A stretch of DNA of 64,000 bases from contig JAUJOZ010000009.1 in assembly GCA_030447415.1 (NCBI GenBank), positions 1-64,000 on the forward strand. Direction: 5' to 3'. This document shows, one piece after another, positions 45,019 to 56,773 of this stretch. The notes beneath the pieces are model-generated. The model did no database searches, was not told the origin of the DNA, and saw nothing but the letters and a program-made list of their open reading frames with translations. Positions within the stretch are counted from its first letter, which is position 1. Every line of letters starts with the position of its first letter. Position numbers and translations under genes: made by a program. Source of the DNA: Thermomicrobiales bacterium. GTDB lineage: Bacteria > Chloroflexota > Chloroflexia > Thermomicrobiales > UBA6265.

Positions 45019-46509
45019 CTAGCCCACTTGCCGTCTGGCCAACTCGATCCCTGATGTCAGTCGCCGCCGCAGCGCGAGCCAGTTGCCTACCGCCGCCAGC
45101 GGGGCGGTGAAGAGGAATGTGAGCCAAACGCTGCCCAGGCCGCCGTCAAACCACCGCACCCAAGCCCAGGCCATGGCGACGGCCAGCCAGACCGACACGC
45201 TGCTCATGACCATCGGCGTTCGGGTGTCGCCGGCGCCGCGCAACGCCCCGCCGTTGACGAACCAGATCGCCCAGAGCGGTAGCCCGACGCTCAGTGCGCG
45301 CAGCGCCCAGACCCCGGCGTCGACCACCGCCGCCTCGTCCGTGAAGACGTGCATCGCCTGGCGGGCGAAGACGAAGTAGATCAGGCCGCCGACGATCATC
45401 CAGCCGACCGACCAGCGCAGCGCGATCCGCGTCGCGATCCGCGCGTCCGCCAGTCGGCGCGCCCCGACGCTCTGGCCCACCAGAGCGGTGGCCGCCATGC
45501 CGAACGCGAAGCCCGGCATGAAGGCGATCGCAAGCGCCGTGAACCCTATCTGCTGCGCCGCCAGCGACGCGGTCCCGAGCACGGCGACGACCGCCATCAT
45601 CGTCATGAAGCCGCCGGCCAAGAGCATCTCCTCGAGCGCCGCCGGGATGCCGAGGCGAAGGAGCTGTCGTCCCGTCGAGAGCCTCGGCGTCCACCCCACC
45701 CGACCCCGAATCGAGATCGCCCGCCGCCCGCCGACCAGCATCGCGAGCAGTAGCGCGGCGCCGGCTGCCCGCCCGACGGCCGCCCCCCAGGCGCTGCCGG
45801 CGATACCCAGCTCTGGGAGCCCAAAGCGGCCGAAGATCAGCGCGTAGGCCACGACCACGTTGACGGCGTTGGTCACGATCGAGGCAAGCAGCGGCGTCCG
45901 ACTGTCGCCCGCGCCGCGAAGCACCGCGCCGCAGACGAACGTCAGCAGCAGCGCCACGCCCGTCGCCGCCGTAACCTGAAGGTAGGTCGTCGCCGCGGCC
46001 GCCACGTCCGGCTCGGTGCCGAAGACCGCGATCACCCGACCGGCAGAGAGGTACCCAAGGAGGGAAACCGGGATTGCCAGCAGCACGCCCCAGATCACGG
46101 ATTGGCGGGCCAGGCGATTGGCTCGCTCCCGATCCCCGGCGCCGATCGCCTGCGCGACCAGGACCGTCGCGCCGACGCCGACCGCGCTCAGGGCCGCCAG
46201 CAGGAAGAAGACCACCTCGATCGAGGTTCCTACCCCGGCGACCGCCGCGCTCCCCAACCGTGCCACCATCAGCGTGTCGACCGTGCCAACCAGCGTCTGG
46301 AGCAGGTTCTCCCCAATGATCGGCACGGCCAACCCGAGCACCCGACGCTGCGTCATCGGTTCATCTGGCGGCCCAGCCTCCGCACTGCTGCCAGGTGTCT
46401 CGACCCCAATGGGAACGGCTACAGGATCGGCGACGGCCAGGGATGCGGCGCCATCAACGTGATCCAGACCGTCGAGCGAGCCCGCGGCTCGCTCAAGCAC
46501 CGTCGACAT
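45019..46509 (-). CDS. MATE-family efflux transporter
   Basis: A 496-residue exporter with twelve predicted helices, which expels cationic compounds using Na+ or H+. The first half has LGLAVPIIGENLLQTLVGTVDTLMVARLG, typical of the NorM/DinF group, and both halves contain the pseudo-repeat pattern AVLRGAGDSRTPL and GGALRGAGDTRTPM. The first 50 residues are a cytosolic extension rich in Ala, Pro and Gly. Start at ATG 46509. No regulator is next to it. It is divergent from the proline racemase-like gene. Confidence 0.92.
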   Translation of the reverse strand: MSTVLERAAGSLDGLDHVDGAASLAVADPVAVPIGVETPGSSAEAGPPDEPMTQRRVLGLAVPIIGENLLQTLVGTVDTLMVARLGSAAVAGVGTSIEVVFFLLAALSAVGVGATVLVAQAIGAGDRERANRLARQSVIWGVLLAIPVSLLGYLSAGRVIAVFGTEPDVAAAATTYLQVTAATGVALLLTFVCGAVLRGAGDSRTPLLASIVTNAVNVVVAYALIFGRFGLPELGIAGSAWGAAVGRAAGAALLLAMLVGGRRAISIRGRVGWTPRLSTGRQLLRLGIPAALEEMLLAGGFMTMMAVVAVLGTASLAAQQIGFTALAIAFMPGFAFGMAATALVGQSVGARRLADARIATRIALRWSVGWMIVGGLIYFVFARQAMHVFTDEAAVVDAGVWALRALSVGLPLWAIWFVNGGALRGAGDTRTPMVMSSVSVWLAVAMAWAWVRWFDGGLGSVWLTFLFTAPLAAVGNWLALRRRLTSGIELARRQVG

Positions 46510-46714
46510 GCACCGTCCTCTTCGAGCGTCATCACTTCACCGGTTCGACACCGGCATGACCCACTATAGTGGCTGAACAGGTCAGGGAACGCCCGCTTAG
46601 ACGGGTCGTCGCGCGATCCGGCGGGTCAGGGGCATTCTCCCCGGCCGCTGAGGCGCGACCCGTGCTAGGCTGCGCCCATCCGCCATCATCCGCCCCGCCC
46701 ACCAGGAGCCTCCC

Positions 46715-47719
46715 ATGCGGTTCGACCGCGTCGTCAGCACCATCGACGCCCACGCCGCCGGCGAGCCGCTGCGCATCGTGACGTCCGGCGTGCCGCCCCT
46801 CCCCGGCGACTCCATCCTCGCCCGGCGGCGGGCGATGCTGGAGCGGCACGACGACGTGCGGCGGCTCCTGCTCTTCGAGCCGCGCGGTCACGCCGACATG
46901 TACGGCGCCCTCCTCACTCCGCCGGTCACATCGGAGGCTGACTTCGGCGTCCTCTTCATGACCAACGAGGGCTACAGCTCGATGTGCGGCCACGGCGTGA
47001 TCGCCTTGACCACGGCGCTCTTGGAGACGGGGATGGTGCCACGCCGGGAGCCTGAAACAGTCGTCACCTACGACACGCCGGCCGGCCAGGTGCAGGCCCG
47101 GGCCGCCGTCGACGGCGATCGGGTCTCGGCCGTCGCGTTCCGCAACGTGCCGGCATTCCGTCTCGCCGCAGGGGTCGAGGTGGAGACATCGGCCGGGAGG
47201 GTCCACGCGGATGTCGCCTTCGGCGGCGCCTTTTACGCGCTCGTCGAGGCGGCCGACCTGGGCATGAGCGTCCGTCCCGAGCGGACGCCGGATCTGGTGC
47301 GGCTCGGGATGGAGGTCAAGCGCGCCATCGAGGCCGAGCTGGACGTCCACCACCCGGAAGAGCCGGAACTTGCCGGCGTCTACGGCACGATCATCTCCGA
47401 TCCACCATCGACGGCCGGCACCCACGGTCGCAATATCACGATCTACGCCGAGGCAGCGGTCGATCGCTCTCCTTGTGGCACCGGCACCTCGGCCAAGCTC
47501 GCCAGCCTCTACGCCGCCGGTCGCCTTCCGCGCGGCGAGAGCTACGTCCACGAAAGCGTGATCGGGACCCGCTTCACCGGCCGGGTGGTGGAGGAGACGG
47601 GGGTCGGTTCCTTCCCCGCCGTCGTCACCGAGATCACCGGTCAGGGCTTCGTCACCGGGTTCCATCAGTTCGTTGTCGACCCGGCCGACCCGACCCGGGA
47701 CGGTTTCCTGGTCCGATGA
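46715..47719 (+). CDS. Proline racemase-family enzyme (proline or hydroxyproline epimerase)
   Basis: Cofactor-independent racemase family protein, 334 residues. The first catalytic Cys is in SSMCGHGVIALTTALLE and the second in DRSPCGTGTSAKLASLYA, so both acid/base thiols are present and a true racemase or 4-hydroxyproline 2-epimerase is more likely than a trans-3-hydroxyproline dehydratase, which has Thr in the second place. The opening VSTIDAHAAGEPLRIVTSG is canonical. GGAG precedes the ATG. There are no hydroxyproline catabolism genes around it. Confidence 0.88.
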   Translation: MRFDRVVSTIDAHAAGEPLRIVTSGVPPLPGDSILARRRAMLERHDDVRRLLLFEPRGHADMYGALLTPPVTSEADFGVLFMTNEGYSSMCGHGVIALTTALLETGMVPRREPETVVTYDTPAGQVQARAAVDGDRVSAVAFRNVPAFRLAAGVEVETSAGRVHADVAFGGAFYALVEAADLGMSVRPERTPDLVRLGMEVKRAIEAELDVHHPEEPELAGVYGTIISDPPSTAGTHGRNITIYAEAAVDRSPCGTGTSAKLASLYAAGRLPRGESYVHESVIGTRFTGRVVEETGVGSFPAVVTEITGQGFVTGFHQFVVDPADPTRDGFLVR

Positions 47720-47900
47720 CGCGGTGCGGGGCGTGAGGTGCCGAGTGTGAGGGAAGGGGTGAGAGGGCAGAGTCGGAGATTAGGACCAGGTCAGGGCGCG
47801 ACTCGACGGGCTCCCACGCCTGAGGCGCGTCCCCCGGCACCGTCAACCCCGCTCCTACCCACCGCCCGCGCTCTCGCAGCCCCACGCCCTTGGCGACGCC

Positions 47901-48644
47901 GTGGATGAGCCGATCCGAATCGTCGTCGACACTGGGGAGCGGCGGAGCGCCGTGTACCGCGTCCTCGCCGATCTGCCCGACCTGGCGCTGGCCACGGCCC
48001 GCCTGCCGGTCGGCGATTACCTCCTCGGCGGCGACCTGGCGGTGGAGCGGAAGACCGGCGACGACTTCGCCGCGTCCATCGCCGACCGCCGTCTGTTCGC
48101 CCAGGTCGCGGCCTTGAAGGAGGCCTATCCCCGCCCAATCATCCTGATCGAGGGCGCCTGGCCGCCGACGCGGTCTCGGATGCACCCGAATGCCTTGCGT
48201 GGCGCCCTGTCGTATCTGGTCGCGATCGAGGGGCTCAGCGTGCTGCACGCCAACGACGCGGAGGAGAGCGCGCTGCTCCTCGTCCAGCTCGCCCGTCATG
48301 CGCAACGCGGCCTCAAAGCAGCGCCCGCCGTCGTCGCCAAGCGGCAGGCGTCGGGGCTCGGCGAGCGGCAGGAGCGCACCGTGGCCGCACTACCAGAAGT
48401 TGGGCCCACGCTGGCGCGCTTGTTGCTGGCCCATTTCGGCTCCCCAGCCGCCGTCTTCGCCGCCGCCGAGGACGCTCTCCGCGCCGTCCCCGGCATTGGA
48501 CCCGCGCGCGCCGCGGCGATTCGTCGCACGTTGGACACGGTCTACGCCCCGCACCACCCTGAGCCACCGGAGGGTCCGCCACCAGTCGGCTGGCTCGTCC
48601 CACCTGCGCCGGACGATTCAGGCCGCCGGTCAAGCCGGGGGTAA
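47901..48644 (+). CDS. ERCC4-domain (XPF/MUS81-like) nuclease with HhH
   Basis: A 247-residue nuclease of the XPF family. The ERCC4 core is RIVVDTGERRSAVYRVL, then LPVGDYLLGGDLAVERKTGDDFAASI with the ERKxxxD-type metal motif and a conserved Asp earlier, then RPIILIEGAW. After a linker comes a tandem HhH domain: VAALPEVGPTLARLLLAHFGS and LRAVPGIGPARAAAIRRTLD. This is the short archaeal-style helicase-free form. It would cut 3'-flap or bubble DNA as a homodimer. A GTG start at 47901 gives the best N-terminus. Rare in bacteria; the same window carries XPB and Bax1 homologues. Confidence 0.87.
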   Translation: MDEPIRIVVDTGERRSAVYRVLADLPDLALATARLPVGDYLLGGDLAVERKTGDDFAASIADRRLFAQVAALKEAYPRPIILIEGAWPPTRSRMHPNALRGALSYLVAIEGLSVLHANDAEESALLLVQLARHAQRGLKAAPAVVAKRQASGLGERQERTVAALPEVGPTLARLLLAHFGSPAAVFAAAEDALRAVPGIGPARAAAIRRTLDTVYAPHHPEPPEGPPPVGWLVPPAPDDSGRRSSRG

Positions 48645-48812
48645 TGGGTGATGGATGGCGCGGGCACGGTCGGGGTGCCGCCGGCCGCGACCAATACCTG
48701 CGCGTGGAGTCATGGGTTCGGATGAGGGCGAGAGGAATCGCCCGTTCCCGGCACGGAAGCGTCAGGGGCCAAGCGCTGACTCCACCGAGCTGCCGCCACC
48801 GGCCCTCCGCGA
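48645..48812. other. Intergenic, no gene seen
   Basis: About 170 bases between the XPF-like gene and the terminator of the minus-strand RNA. I see no feature. Confidence 0.4.
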
Positions 48813-48858
48813 CCTAATACAAAAGGCGCCCACAACCGCTTACGCGGCCATGGGCGCC
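48813..48858 (-). terminator. Intrinsic terminator of the minus-strand RNA
   Basis: On the minus strand TGGCCGCG-type inner pairs (GCGG/CCGC, 48847-48844 with 48839-48836, loop of 4) and an outer 8-bp stem (48858-48851 with 48832-48825) form a strong hairpin. It is directly followed by TTTTGTATT (48824-48816). This is the clearest intrinsic terminator in the window, with stem and U-tract. On the plus strand there is no T-tract, so its direction is towards the minus-strand RNA. Confidence 0.8.
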
Positions 48859-49199
48859 CTTGCCTGGAGGTGTCGCACCGCCGGCACCGCGCCGAAGCGC
48901 GAGTGATCCGGCCCCGTTCTCCCTCACCCTCCCCTCAAAGAGGATCTGGTCAGGAGAGCGCCGGCCCGGACCGGCTCGCGCCGCGCCCGGCTTGTCTCGG
49001 GAAAGCACCACCGCGTTGCCGCGGCTCGCGCCGTCCCCCCGGCGATCCGCCTCGGGCGGGCCTGACGGCCCATCCCTGGTTGGACAACGGTCCGCCGAAC
49101 CCAGCCACCCGTGACGAGCGGCGACTTCGACGGTGACCGGGGCGACCGATTGCTCCGTCGCCCCGGGAGGTTGCTTGCGCTCCCTCGCGTCACCCCAGT
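48815..49199 (-). ncRNA. Candidate structured non-coding RNA (about 385 nt)
   Basis: A transcript from the promoter at 49206-49234 to the terminator at 48813-48858 would be about 385 nt. The only long open frame begins in the -10 region without a ribosome site and its product looks random. The 5' end folds into a compact three-way junction: GGTGAC (49194-49189) with GTCACC (49137-49132), a 5-bp GGGAG/CTCCC hairpin (49184-49180 with 49169-49165), and an 8-bp GGGGCGAC/GTCGCCCC hairpin (49164-49157 with 49146-49139). No minus-strand gene follows the terminator, so it is not a leader. I looked for RNase P, tmRNA, 6S, SRP and T-box signatures and saw none. Family unknown. Confidence 0.6.
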
Positions 49200-49205
49200 A
49201 CGGAC

Positions 49206-49234
49206 ACTCTATCAACGGATCCCAGGTTTGTCAA
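49206..49234 (-). promoter_or_regulatory. Consensus promoter of the non-coding RNA
   Basis: On the minus strand a perfect TTGACA (49234-49229), exactly 17 bases, then TAGAGT (49211-49206). It is the strongest promoter in the window. It points at the structured RNA and away from the atp operon. Confidence 0.8.
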
Positions 49235-49481
49235 GTACGTACGCGGGTCTTTTTTGAGTGCGGGTGAACGGACTGTCGCATCTGCGATGCCCGAGCAAAG
49301 CCCGAGTCACTAATACTCCGCGCTCGGGATCTTGACCCCGAGGTTGCCCCGTGGTCTGTGGCGCGGGAAATGCGGCATGGTGGCCCGGTTGGGCGCTATT
49401 GCTCGTCCGGGTGGGCCACCTTTCGTCGCCAGGGCGAGATTGTGATATCCTTCGCAATCGAAAACCGCCCGGGAGAACGGT
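49235..49481. other. Leader region of the atp operon
   Basis: About 250 bases between the divergent RNA promoter and the first atp gene, with an inverted repeat CCCGAG/CTCGGG near 49291-49328 and a TGATAT that might be a -10 near 49443. I cannot name a convincing promoter for atp. Confidence 0.35.
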
Positions 49482-49805
49482 GTGTCGGACGGGCCCTCGC
49501 CGGAGCAGCGGGCGCAACTCGGGGCGGTCGGGGCCGCCACGGGTCTTGGTTGCTCCGTCGTCGTTAGCCTTATCGTGTTCATCGGGGGCGGAGTGCTGCT
49601 CGACCGCGCGCTGGGCACGGCGCCGGTGCTGACGCTGGTCGGGGTGGCTCTGGGACTGCTTGCCGCCGGCTATGAGCTCTATGAGCTGACGCGGGTCGGG
49701 ATCAAGGACCGGTCCCCAGGTCCGCTTGGTCGGGGGTTCGCGAGCTTGTCCGGGCGTCGTGGTGCGTCGGGCAGGGTCCGGCCGTCGAGCGGGGACGAGG
49801 AGTAG
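49482..49805 (+). CDS. AtpZ/AtpI-type ATP synthase accessory protein
   Basis: A 107-residue protein with two membrane helices (about 19-42 with GLGCSVVVSLIVFIGGGVLLD, and 46-68 with VLTLVGVALGLLAAGYELYEL), joined by a short loop. This fits the AtpZ/AtpI family, which precedes atpB in many operons and helps assemble the c-ring or handle Mg2+. The GTG at 49482 follows GGGAGAACGG. A Gly/Arg-rich tail of 30 residues has no counterpart in typical members. It is the first gene of the atp operon. Confidence 0.75.
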   Translation: MSDGPSPEQRAQLGAVGAATGLGCSVVVSLIVFIGGGVLLDRALGTAPVLTLVGVALGLLAAGYELYELTRVGIKDRSPGPLGRGFASLSGRRGASGRVRPSSGDEE

Positions 49806-49814
49806 CGCCAAGGC

Positions 49815-50812
49815 ATGGAAGTCCACGTCGAACTGGCGGCCGAAACCCTCTTCCACATCGGTCCTATCCCCGTCACGAACTCCATGCTCACGATGTTCAT
49901 CGTGATGGGGCTGATCCTCCTGGTCGCCGCCGCCATCGCGCGCCGGGCGAAGCCCATACCGGGCCGAGCGCAGGGCGCGTTCGAGCTCGTCGCCGAGTTC
50001 CTCCTTGGGCTCGTCGAAGGAACGGCCGGCAAGCGCGCCGGGCGCCGCATCTTCCCGCTGGTCGCCGGCATTTTCATCTTCATCATCTTCGCCAACTACT
50101 CGGGCCTGCTACCGGGCGTCGGCACCATCGGCTACTGGCACGAGGAAGAGGCCGCTGCCGAGGCTTCGAGCGGCGGGGAGACGGCGGCGGCAGAGGAGGA
50201 GGCTGGTACCGAGGAGGACCATGCGCCGGCCTCGGAGGGCGAGGAGGCCGTTGAGGTCGACGTCGCGGACGGCGAGGCCGAGGAAGGCGACGAGGCGCAC
50301 GAGGAGGACGAGGCGCAGCACACGGTTCTCGTCCCGTTCTTCCGATCCCCCAACGCCGACTTGAACATGACGCTCGCGATGGCGCTGCTCACCTTCACCG
50401 TCGTCCAGGTGGCTGGCATCGCCGCGCACGGCGTCGGCGGTCGCATCAAGCACATGGCCGACCCGTGGTGGATCTTTTCCTGGAGCTGATTCAGGAGTTC
50501 GCGCGCATCATCTCGCTCTCGTTCCGGCTCTTCGGCAACATCTTCGCCGGCGAGGTGCTGCTGGCAGTCATGTTCTCGATGGCGAACGCGATCAAGATCG
50601 CGCTCGTTCCGGTTCTGTTCCCAGTCGTCTTCCTCGGTCTGGAGCTTCTCTTTGGCGCCATCCAGGCGCTCGTCTTCGCCCTCCTGACGCTGATCTACAT
50701 CACTCTGGCGACCGCCGGCGGGCATGGCGATGAGGAGCACGGCCACGCCGCGGGCCACAAGGCCGAGCGTGCCCCCGTGCCGGTCACGGCGGCAACCGGG
50801 GCGGGCGACTAG
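49815..50812 (+). CDS. atpB: ATP synthase subunit a (one frameshift, large acidic insert)
   Basis: F0 membrane subunit that carries protons past the c-ring. Helices MLTMFIVMGLILLVAAAIA and IFPLVAGIFIFIIFANYSGLLPG open the protein. A 60-residue acidic stretch (about 110-172; Glu/Asp/Ala/Gly) follows, then the helix MTLAMALLTFTVVQVAGIAAHG. Near 50470-50480 the frame breaks in TTTT after ADPWWIF and continues as LELIQEFARIISLSFRLFGNIFAGEVLL, which includes the essential Arg. One more T restores it (IFFLEL). The gene must function, so the indel is very likely an error. The acidic insert is in frame and unusual. Confidence 0.88.
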
Positions 50813-50908
50813 GACCCGCGGGCGACGCCGAACGGCGGCGGACCGCGGCACGAGCAGAGGGGTCAAGGGAACGGCGGGGGGCGGCGCGGTGCCGCTCTCC
50901 ACAAGTGA

Positions 50909-51193
<285 letters not shown>

Positions 51194-51274
51194 TCGCTCC
51201 TGGTCCGGGCGGCGGGCGCCGCGTCCGCCGCCCGGGTTGGGCCACCACGTCGGGCACGGGGGAGCACCAGAGCC

Positions 51275-51829
51275 ATGGGCGATCTCGGCATCAACCTCTG
51301 GAACCTGATCATCCAGCTGATCGCGTTCATCGTCTTTATCTGGCTACTCTGGCGCTTCGCCCTCGGCCCGATCGTGCGCGTGCTCGACCAGCGGCAGGAG
51401 CGCGTCCGCGACAGCATGGAGGCGGCGCAGCGGATGCAGGCCGAGCTCCAGGCCACCGCGGCTCGCAACGAGGAGGTTCTGGCCGAGGCGCGCCGCGAGG
51501 CGCAGGGCATCATCGCCGGTGCCCGTGAAGCGAGCGATGCGACAATCGCCCGCGCCCGCGAGGCGGCGGCGGCCCAGTCCGAGGAGTACCTGGCACGCGC
51601 CGAAGCGACGCTGCGCCAGGAGACGGAGCAGGCTCGCCAGCAGCTTCGCCAGGAGGTGGCCGACCTTGCGGTGCTGGCCGCCGCCCGAATCGTGCGCAAG
51701 GAGCTCGACCCGGCGGCCCAGGCCCGGCTGATCGAGCAGACGCTCGCCGAAGCTACGGCCTCCGGGTCGGGCACGGACTCGGCCAACGGCACTGGCGGCA
51801 CCGGCGGGACGTCCCGACCGGGGGTTTGA
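51275..51829 (+). CDS. atpF: ATP synthase subunit b
   Basis: Peripheral stalk subunit of 184 residues. One N-terminal helix, INLWNLIIQLIAFIVFIWLLW, is followed by a long coiled coil rich in Ala, Glu, Arg and Gln (about 40-160), and a Gly/Ser/Thr-rich tail of about 20 residues. Subunit b' is absent, so b forms a homodimer. It lies 80 bases after atpE and 170 before atpH. Confidence 0.93.
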   Translation: MGDLGINLWNLIIQLIAFIVFIWLLWRFALGPIVRVLDQRQERVRDSMEAAQRMQAELQATAARNEEVLAEARREAQGIIAGAREASDATIARAREAAAAQSEEYLARAEATLRQETEQARQQLRQEVADLAVLAAARIVRKELDPAAQARLIEQTLAEATASGSGTDSANGTGGTGGTSRPGV

Positions 51830-51999
51830 GAAACGTTCCCGTGGGTGGACCGGCGCCCCGGACGCGGTAGCCCGAGGCGGAAGATCGCGGGCGGCGCGAT
51901 GGCCAGGAGTTGGACCAGCCGAACTCGCCCGCAGCCTCAGCCGCTACAATGCCATGGGGGCCGGCCCGGGATTGGGCCATCTAGAGGAGAGGACCGATC

Positions 52000-52533
52000 G
52001 TGGCCAGCAGCGCGGCGAAACGGTACGCCCAGGCGGTGGTCGACTTAGCCAAGGAGCGGGGTACGCTCGACGCGTGGTACGCCGATCTGGCGCGCCTTGA
52101 CGAGCTGATGCGCGATCCCACGGCGGCCCAATACTTCGCCAGCCCGAACATCGCTCCGGCCGACAAGATGCGCATCCTTGACCAGGTGCTAGCCAACGCC
52201 CAGCCGGAGACGCACAACCTCGCGCGGCTGCTGGCCGAGCGTCACCGCCTCGACATCGTCCCCCAGCTCTTCGCGATCTTCGCGGAGGCGCGGCTCGCCG
52301 AGCAGGGGATCGCCATTGCCGACGTCACCACCGCCGAGCCGCTCGATCCGCAGGAGCAGACGATCGTCCGCGCCCAGCTGGGGCGCCTGGTCGGGAAGGA
52401 CGTTGAGCTCCGGCAGCACGTCGATCCGGGCATTATCGGTGGCATCGTCGCCCGGGTCGGGGATCAGCTGATCGACGGCAGCGTGGTTAGCCAACTGCGC
52501 CGGCTGCGCGCCCGGTTGGCGACGCCAGCCTGA
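52000..52533 (+). CDS. atpH: ATP synthase subunit delta
   Basis: A 177-residue peripheral stalk subunit. The N-terminal six-helix part has SSAAKRYAQAVVDLAKERG, and the C-terminus keeps the OSCP signature region RLVGKDVELRQHVDPGIIGGIVARVGDQLIDGSV. Start GTG 52000 follows AGGAGAGG. It lies 130 bases before atpA. Confidence 0.93.
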   Translation: MASSAAKRYAQAVVDLAKERGTLDAWYADLARLDELMRDPTAAQYFASPNIAPADKMRILDQVLANAQPETHNLARLLAERHRLDIVPQLFAIFAEARLAEQGIAIADVTTAEPLDPQEQTIVRAQLGRLVGKDVELRQHVDPGIIGGIVARVGDQLIDGSVVSQLRRLRARLATPA

Positions 52534-52665
52534 TCGTCCGCGTAGAGCGGCGAGCCGGCTGGCGCGGGGCCGACGGTGGCCCTGTTCGTTGCCACGCGAT
52601 GTCATTCGTCGTAGTCAGTCGTCGTGTCAGGCGGCCTCGTTCGGCCGCAGGGAGATAGGGAACAC

Positions 52666-54231
52666 ATGGCCGTACGTGCGACGGAGATCGGCGACATCCT
52701 GCGCCAGCAGATCGCCGGGTTCCAGGACCAGATGACCGTGACGAACGTCGGCACCGTCGTCGCCGTCGGCGACGGCATCGCCAGCGTCTACGGACTAAGC
52801 CAGGTGATGGCCAGCGAGTTGGTTGAGTTCCCGAAGACCAACACGATCGGCCTCGCCTTCAACCTGGAGGAGGACGCCGTCGGCGTCATCGTCCTCGGCG
52901 ACTACCGGGAGATCGAGGAGGGGGACGAGGTCCGCTCGACCGGCCAGATCGCCTCGGTGCCGGTGGGCGACGCGCTCATCGGCCGTGTCGTCAACGCGCT
53001 CGGGCAGCCGATCGACGGCAAGGGCCCGATCCAGACCGACCGGCGGCGGCCGATCGAGCGGATCGCGCCGGGCGTCATCGCCCGTCAGAACGTCGACACC
53101 GCGCTTCAGACCGGCATCAAGGCGATCGACGCCATGATCCCGATCGGCCGCGGCCAGCGCGAGTTGATCATCGGCGACCGCCAGACCGGCAAGACCGCGA
53201 TCGTCCTTGACACCATCATCAACCAGCGGGGTGGCGACGTCACCTGCATCTACGTCGCCATGGGCCAGAAGCAGGCCCAAATCGCGCAGGCGGTACGGAT
53301 CCTGGAAGATCGGGGGCGATGGAGCACACCATCGTCGTCGTCGCTTCCGCCGCCGACCCCGCCCCACTTCAGTACATCGCGCCCTTCGCCGGCACCTCCA
53401 TGGGCGAGGAGATCATGGAGTCAGGCCGCGACGCCCTGATCGTCTACGACGATCTGTCCAAGCACGCCCAGTCGTACCGCGAGGTCTCGCTGCTGGTGCG
53501 CCGTCCGCCGGGGCGGGAGGCCTATCCGGGCGACGTCTTCTACCTCCACTCGCGGCTGCTGGAGCGGTCGGCCCGGCTCTCGAACGAGCTGGGCGGCGGG
53601 TCGCTGACGTCGCTGCCGATGATCGAGACGCAGGCGGGCGATGTCTCTGCCTACATCCCGACCAACGTCATCTCGATTACCGACGGCCAGATCTACCTGG
53701 AGCCGGACCTCTTCTACGCCGGCATCCGGCCGGCGATCAACGTCGGTCTCGGTGTCCCGCGTCGGCGGCGCGGCCCAGATCAAGGCGATGCGCCAGGTGG
53801 CCGGCCGCCTGCGACTCGACCTAGCCCAGTACCGCTCGCTGGCCGCCTTTGCCCAGTTCGGGACGAGCGACCTCGACGCCAACACCCGTAACCAGATCGA
53901 GACCGGGCAGCGCATGACCGAGATCCTCAAGCAGGGGCAGTACCAGCCGCTGCCGGTCGAGGAGCAGGTCGCCATCCTCTGGGCGGCGACCAACGGGTTC
54001 CTCGCCGACGTCGCGGTCGAGCAGGTTCGCTCCTTCGAGCAGCAGTACCTGGAGCACATGCGGACCGCCCACGTCGACCTGCTCCAGCGGATCGCGCAGG
54101 AGAAGGCCGTCAGCGACGAGCTTGCCGCCGACCTGCGCCGGGCAACCGAGAACTTCAAGGCCGGCTCCCGGTTCGCTTCCCGGCCGGTGGCGGCCAACAC
54201 GGCCGGCACCACGGCGGTCGCCGCCCGCTAA
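52666..54231 (+). CDS. atpA: ATP synthase subunit alpha (two frameshifts)
   Basis: F1 alpha subunit. N-terminal barrel with [18 protein letters not shown]-loop [32 protein letters not shown]-terminal helical part to VAAR. Two breaks interrupt it. Near 53313, ILEDRG runs into AMEHTIVVV, and one missing G in a G5 run explains it. Near 53750, INVGL meets [14 protein letters not shown], again one base short. Corrected length is about 522 residues, as expected. Since F1 needs this subunit, both breaks are almost certainly sequence errors. ATG 52666. Confidence 0.93.
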
Positions 54232-54236
54232 CGAAG

Positions 54237-54299
54237 GACCAGGGACTGCGGACCGAGTGACTCCGCTCGGTTCGCAGCCGCCGGTTCCGAGTCCTGGAG
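54237..54299 (+). other. Hairpin between atpA and atpG
   Basis: Between the two genes a 12-bp stem, CTGCGGACCGAG with CTCGGTTCGCAG (one G-U pair), is enclosed by a second stem of CCAGGGACT/AGTCCTGG type. The structure fills the whole 75-base gap and ends at the atpG start region. It has no T-tract; a role in mRNA processing or translation balance is likely. Confidence 0.5.
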
Positions 54300-54305
54300 A
54301 AGGAC

Positions 54306-56686
<2,381 letters not shown>

Positions 56687-56693
56687 AGCGACG

Positions 56694-56753
56694 CCCCCGG
56701 GTCCCCACGCTGGGGGAAACGAGCGGTTTCCCAATGGGTGGGGGACCCCGGGG
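56694..56753 (+). other. Long hairpin between atpD and atpC
   Basis: Outer arms CCCCCGGGTCCCCAC (56694-56708) and GTGGGGGACCCCGGGG (56738-56753) pair with two bulges, and inside them GGGAAAC/GTTTCCC makes a second 7-bp stem. It fills most of the 87-base gap. There is no T-tract, so it probably acts as a partial terminator or mRNA-processing site that lowers atpC output. Confidence 0.55.
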
Positions 56754-56773
56754 ATAACGAAGGACGTCGATTC

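Noticed and set aside
48814..49215. A 133-codon open frame on the minus strand
   Set aside because: It starts in the -10 region of a promoter, has no ribosome site, and its product has no family-like order. The same segment folds well as RNA.
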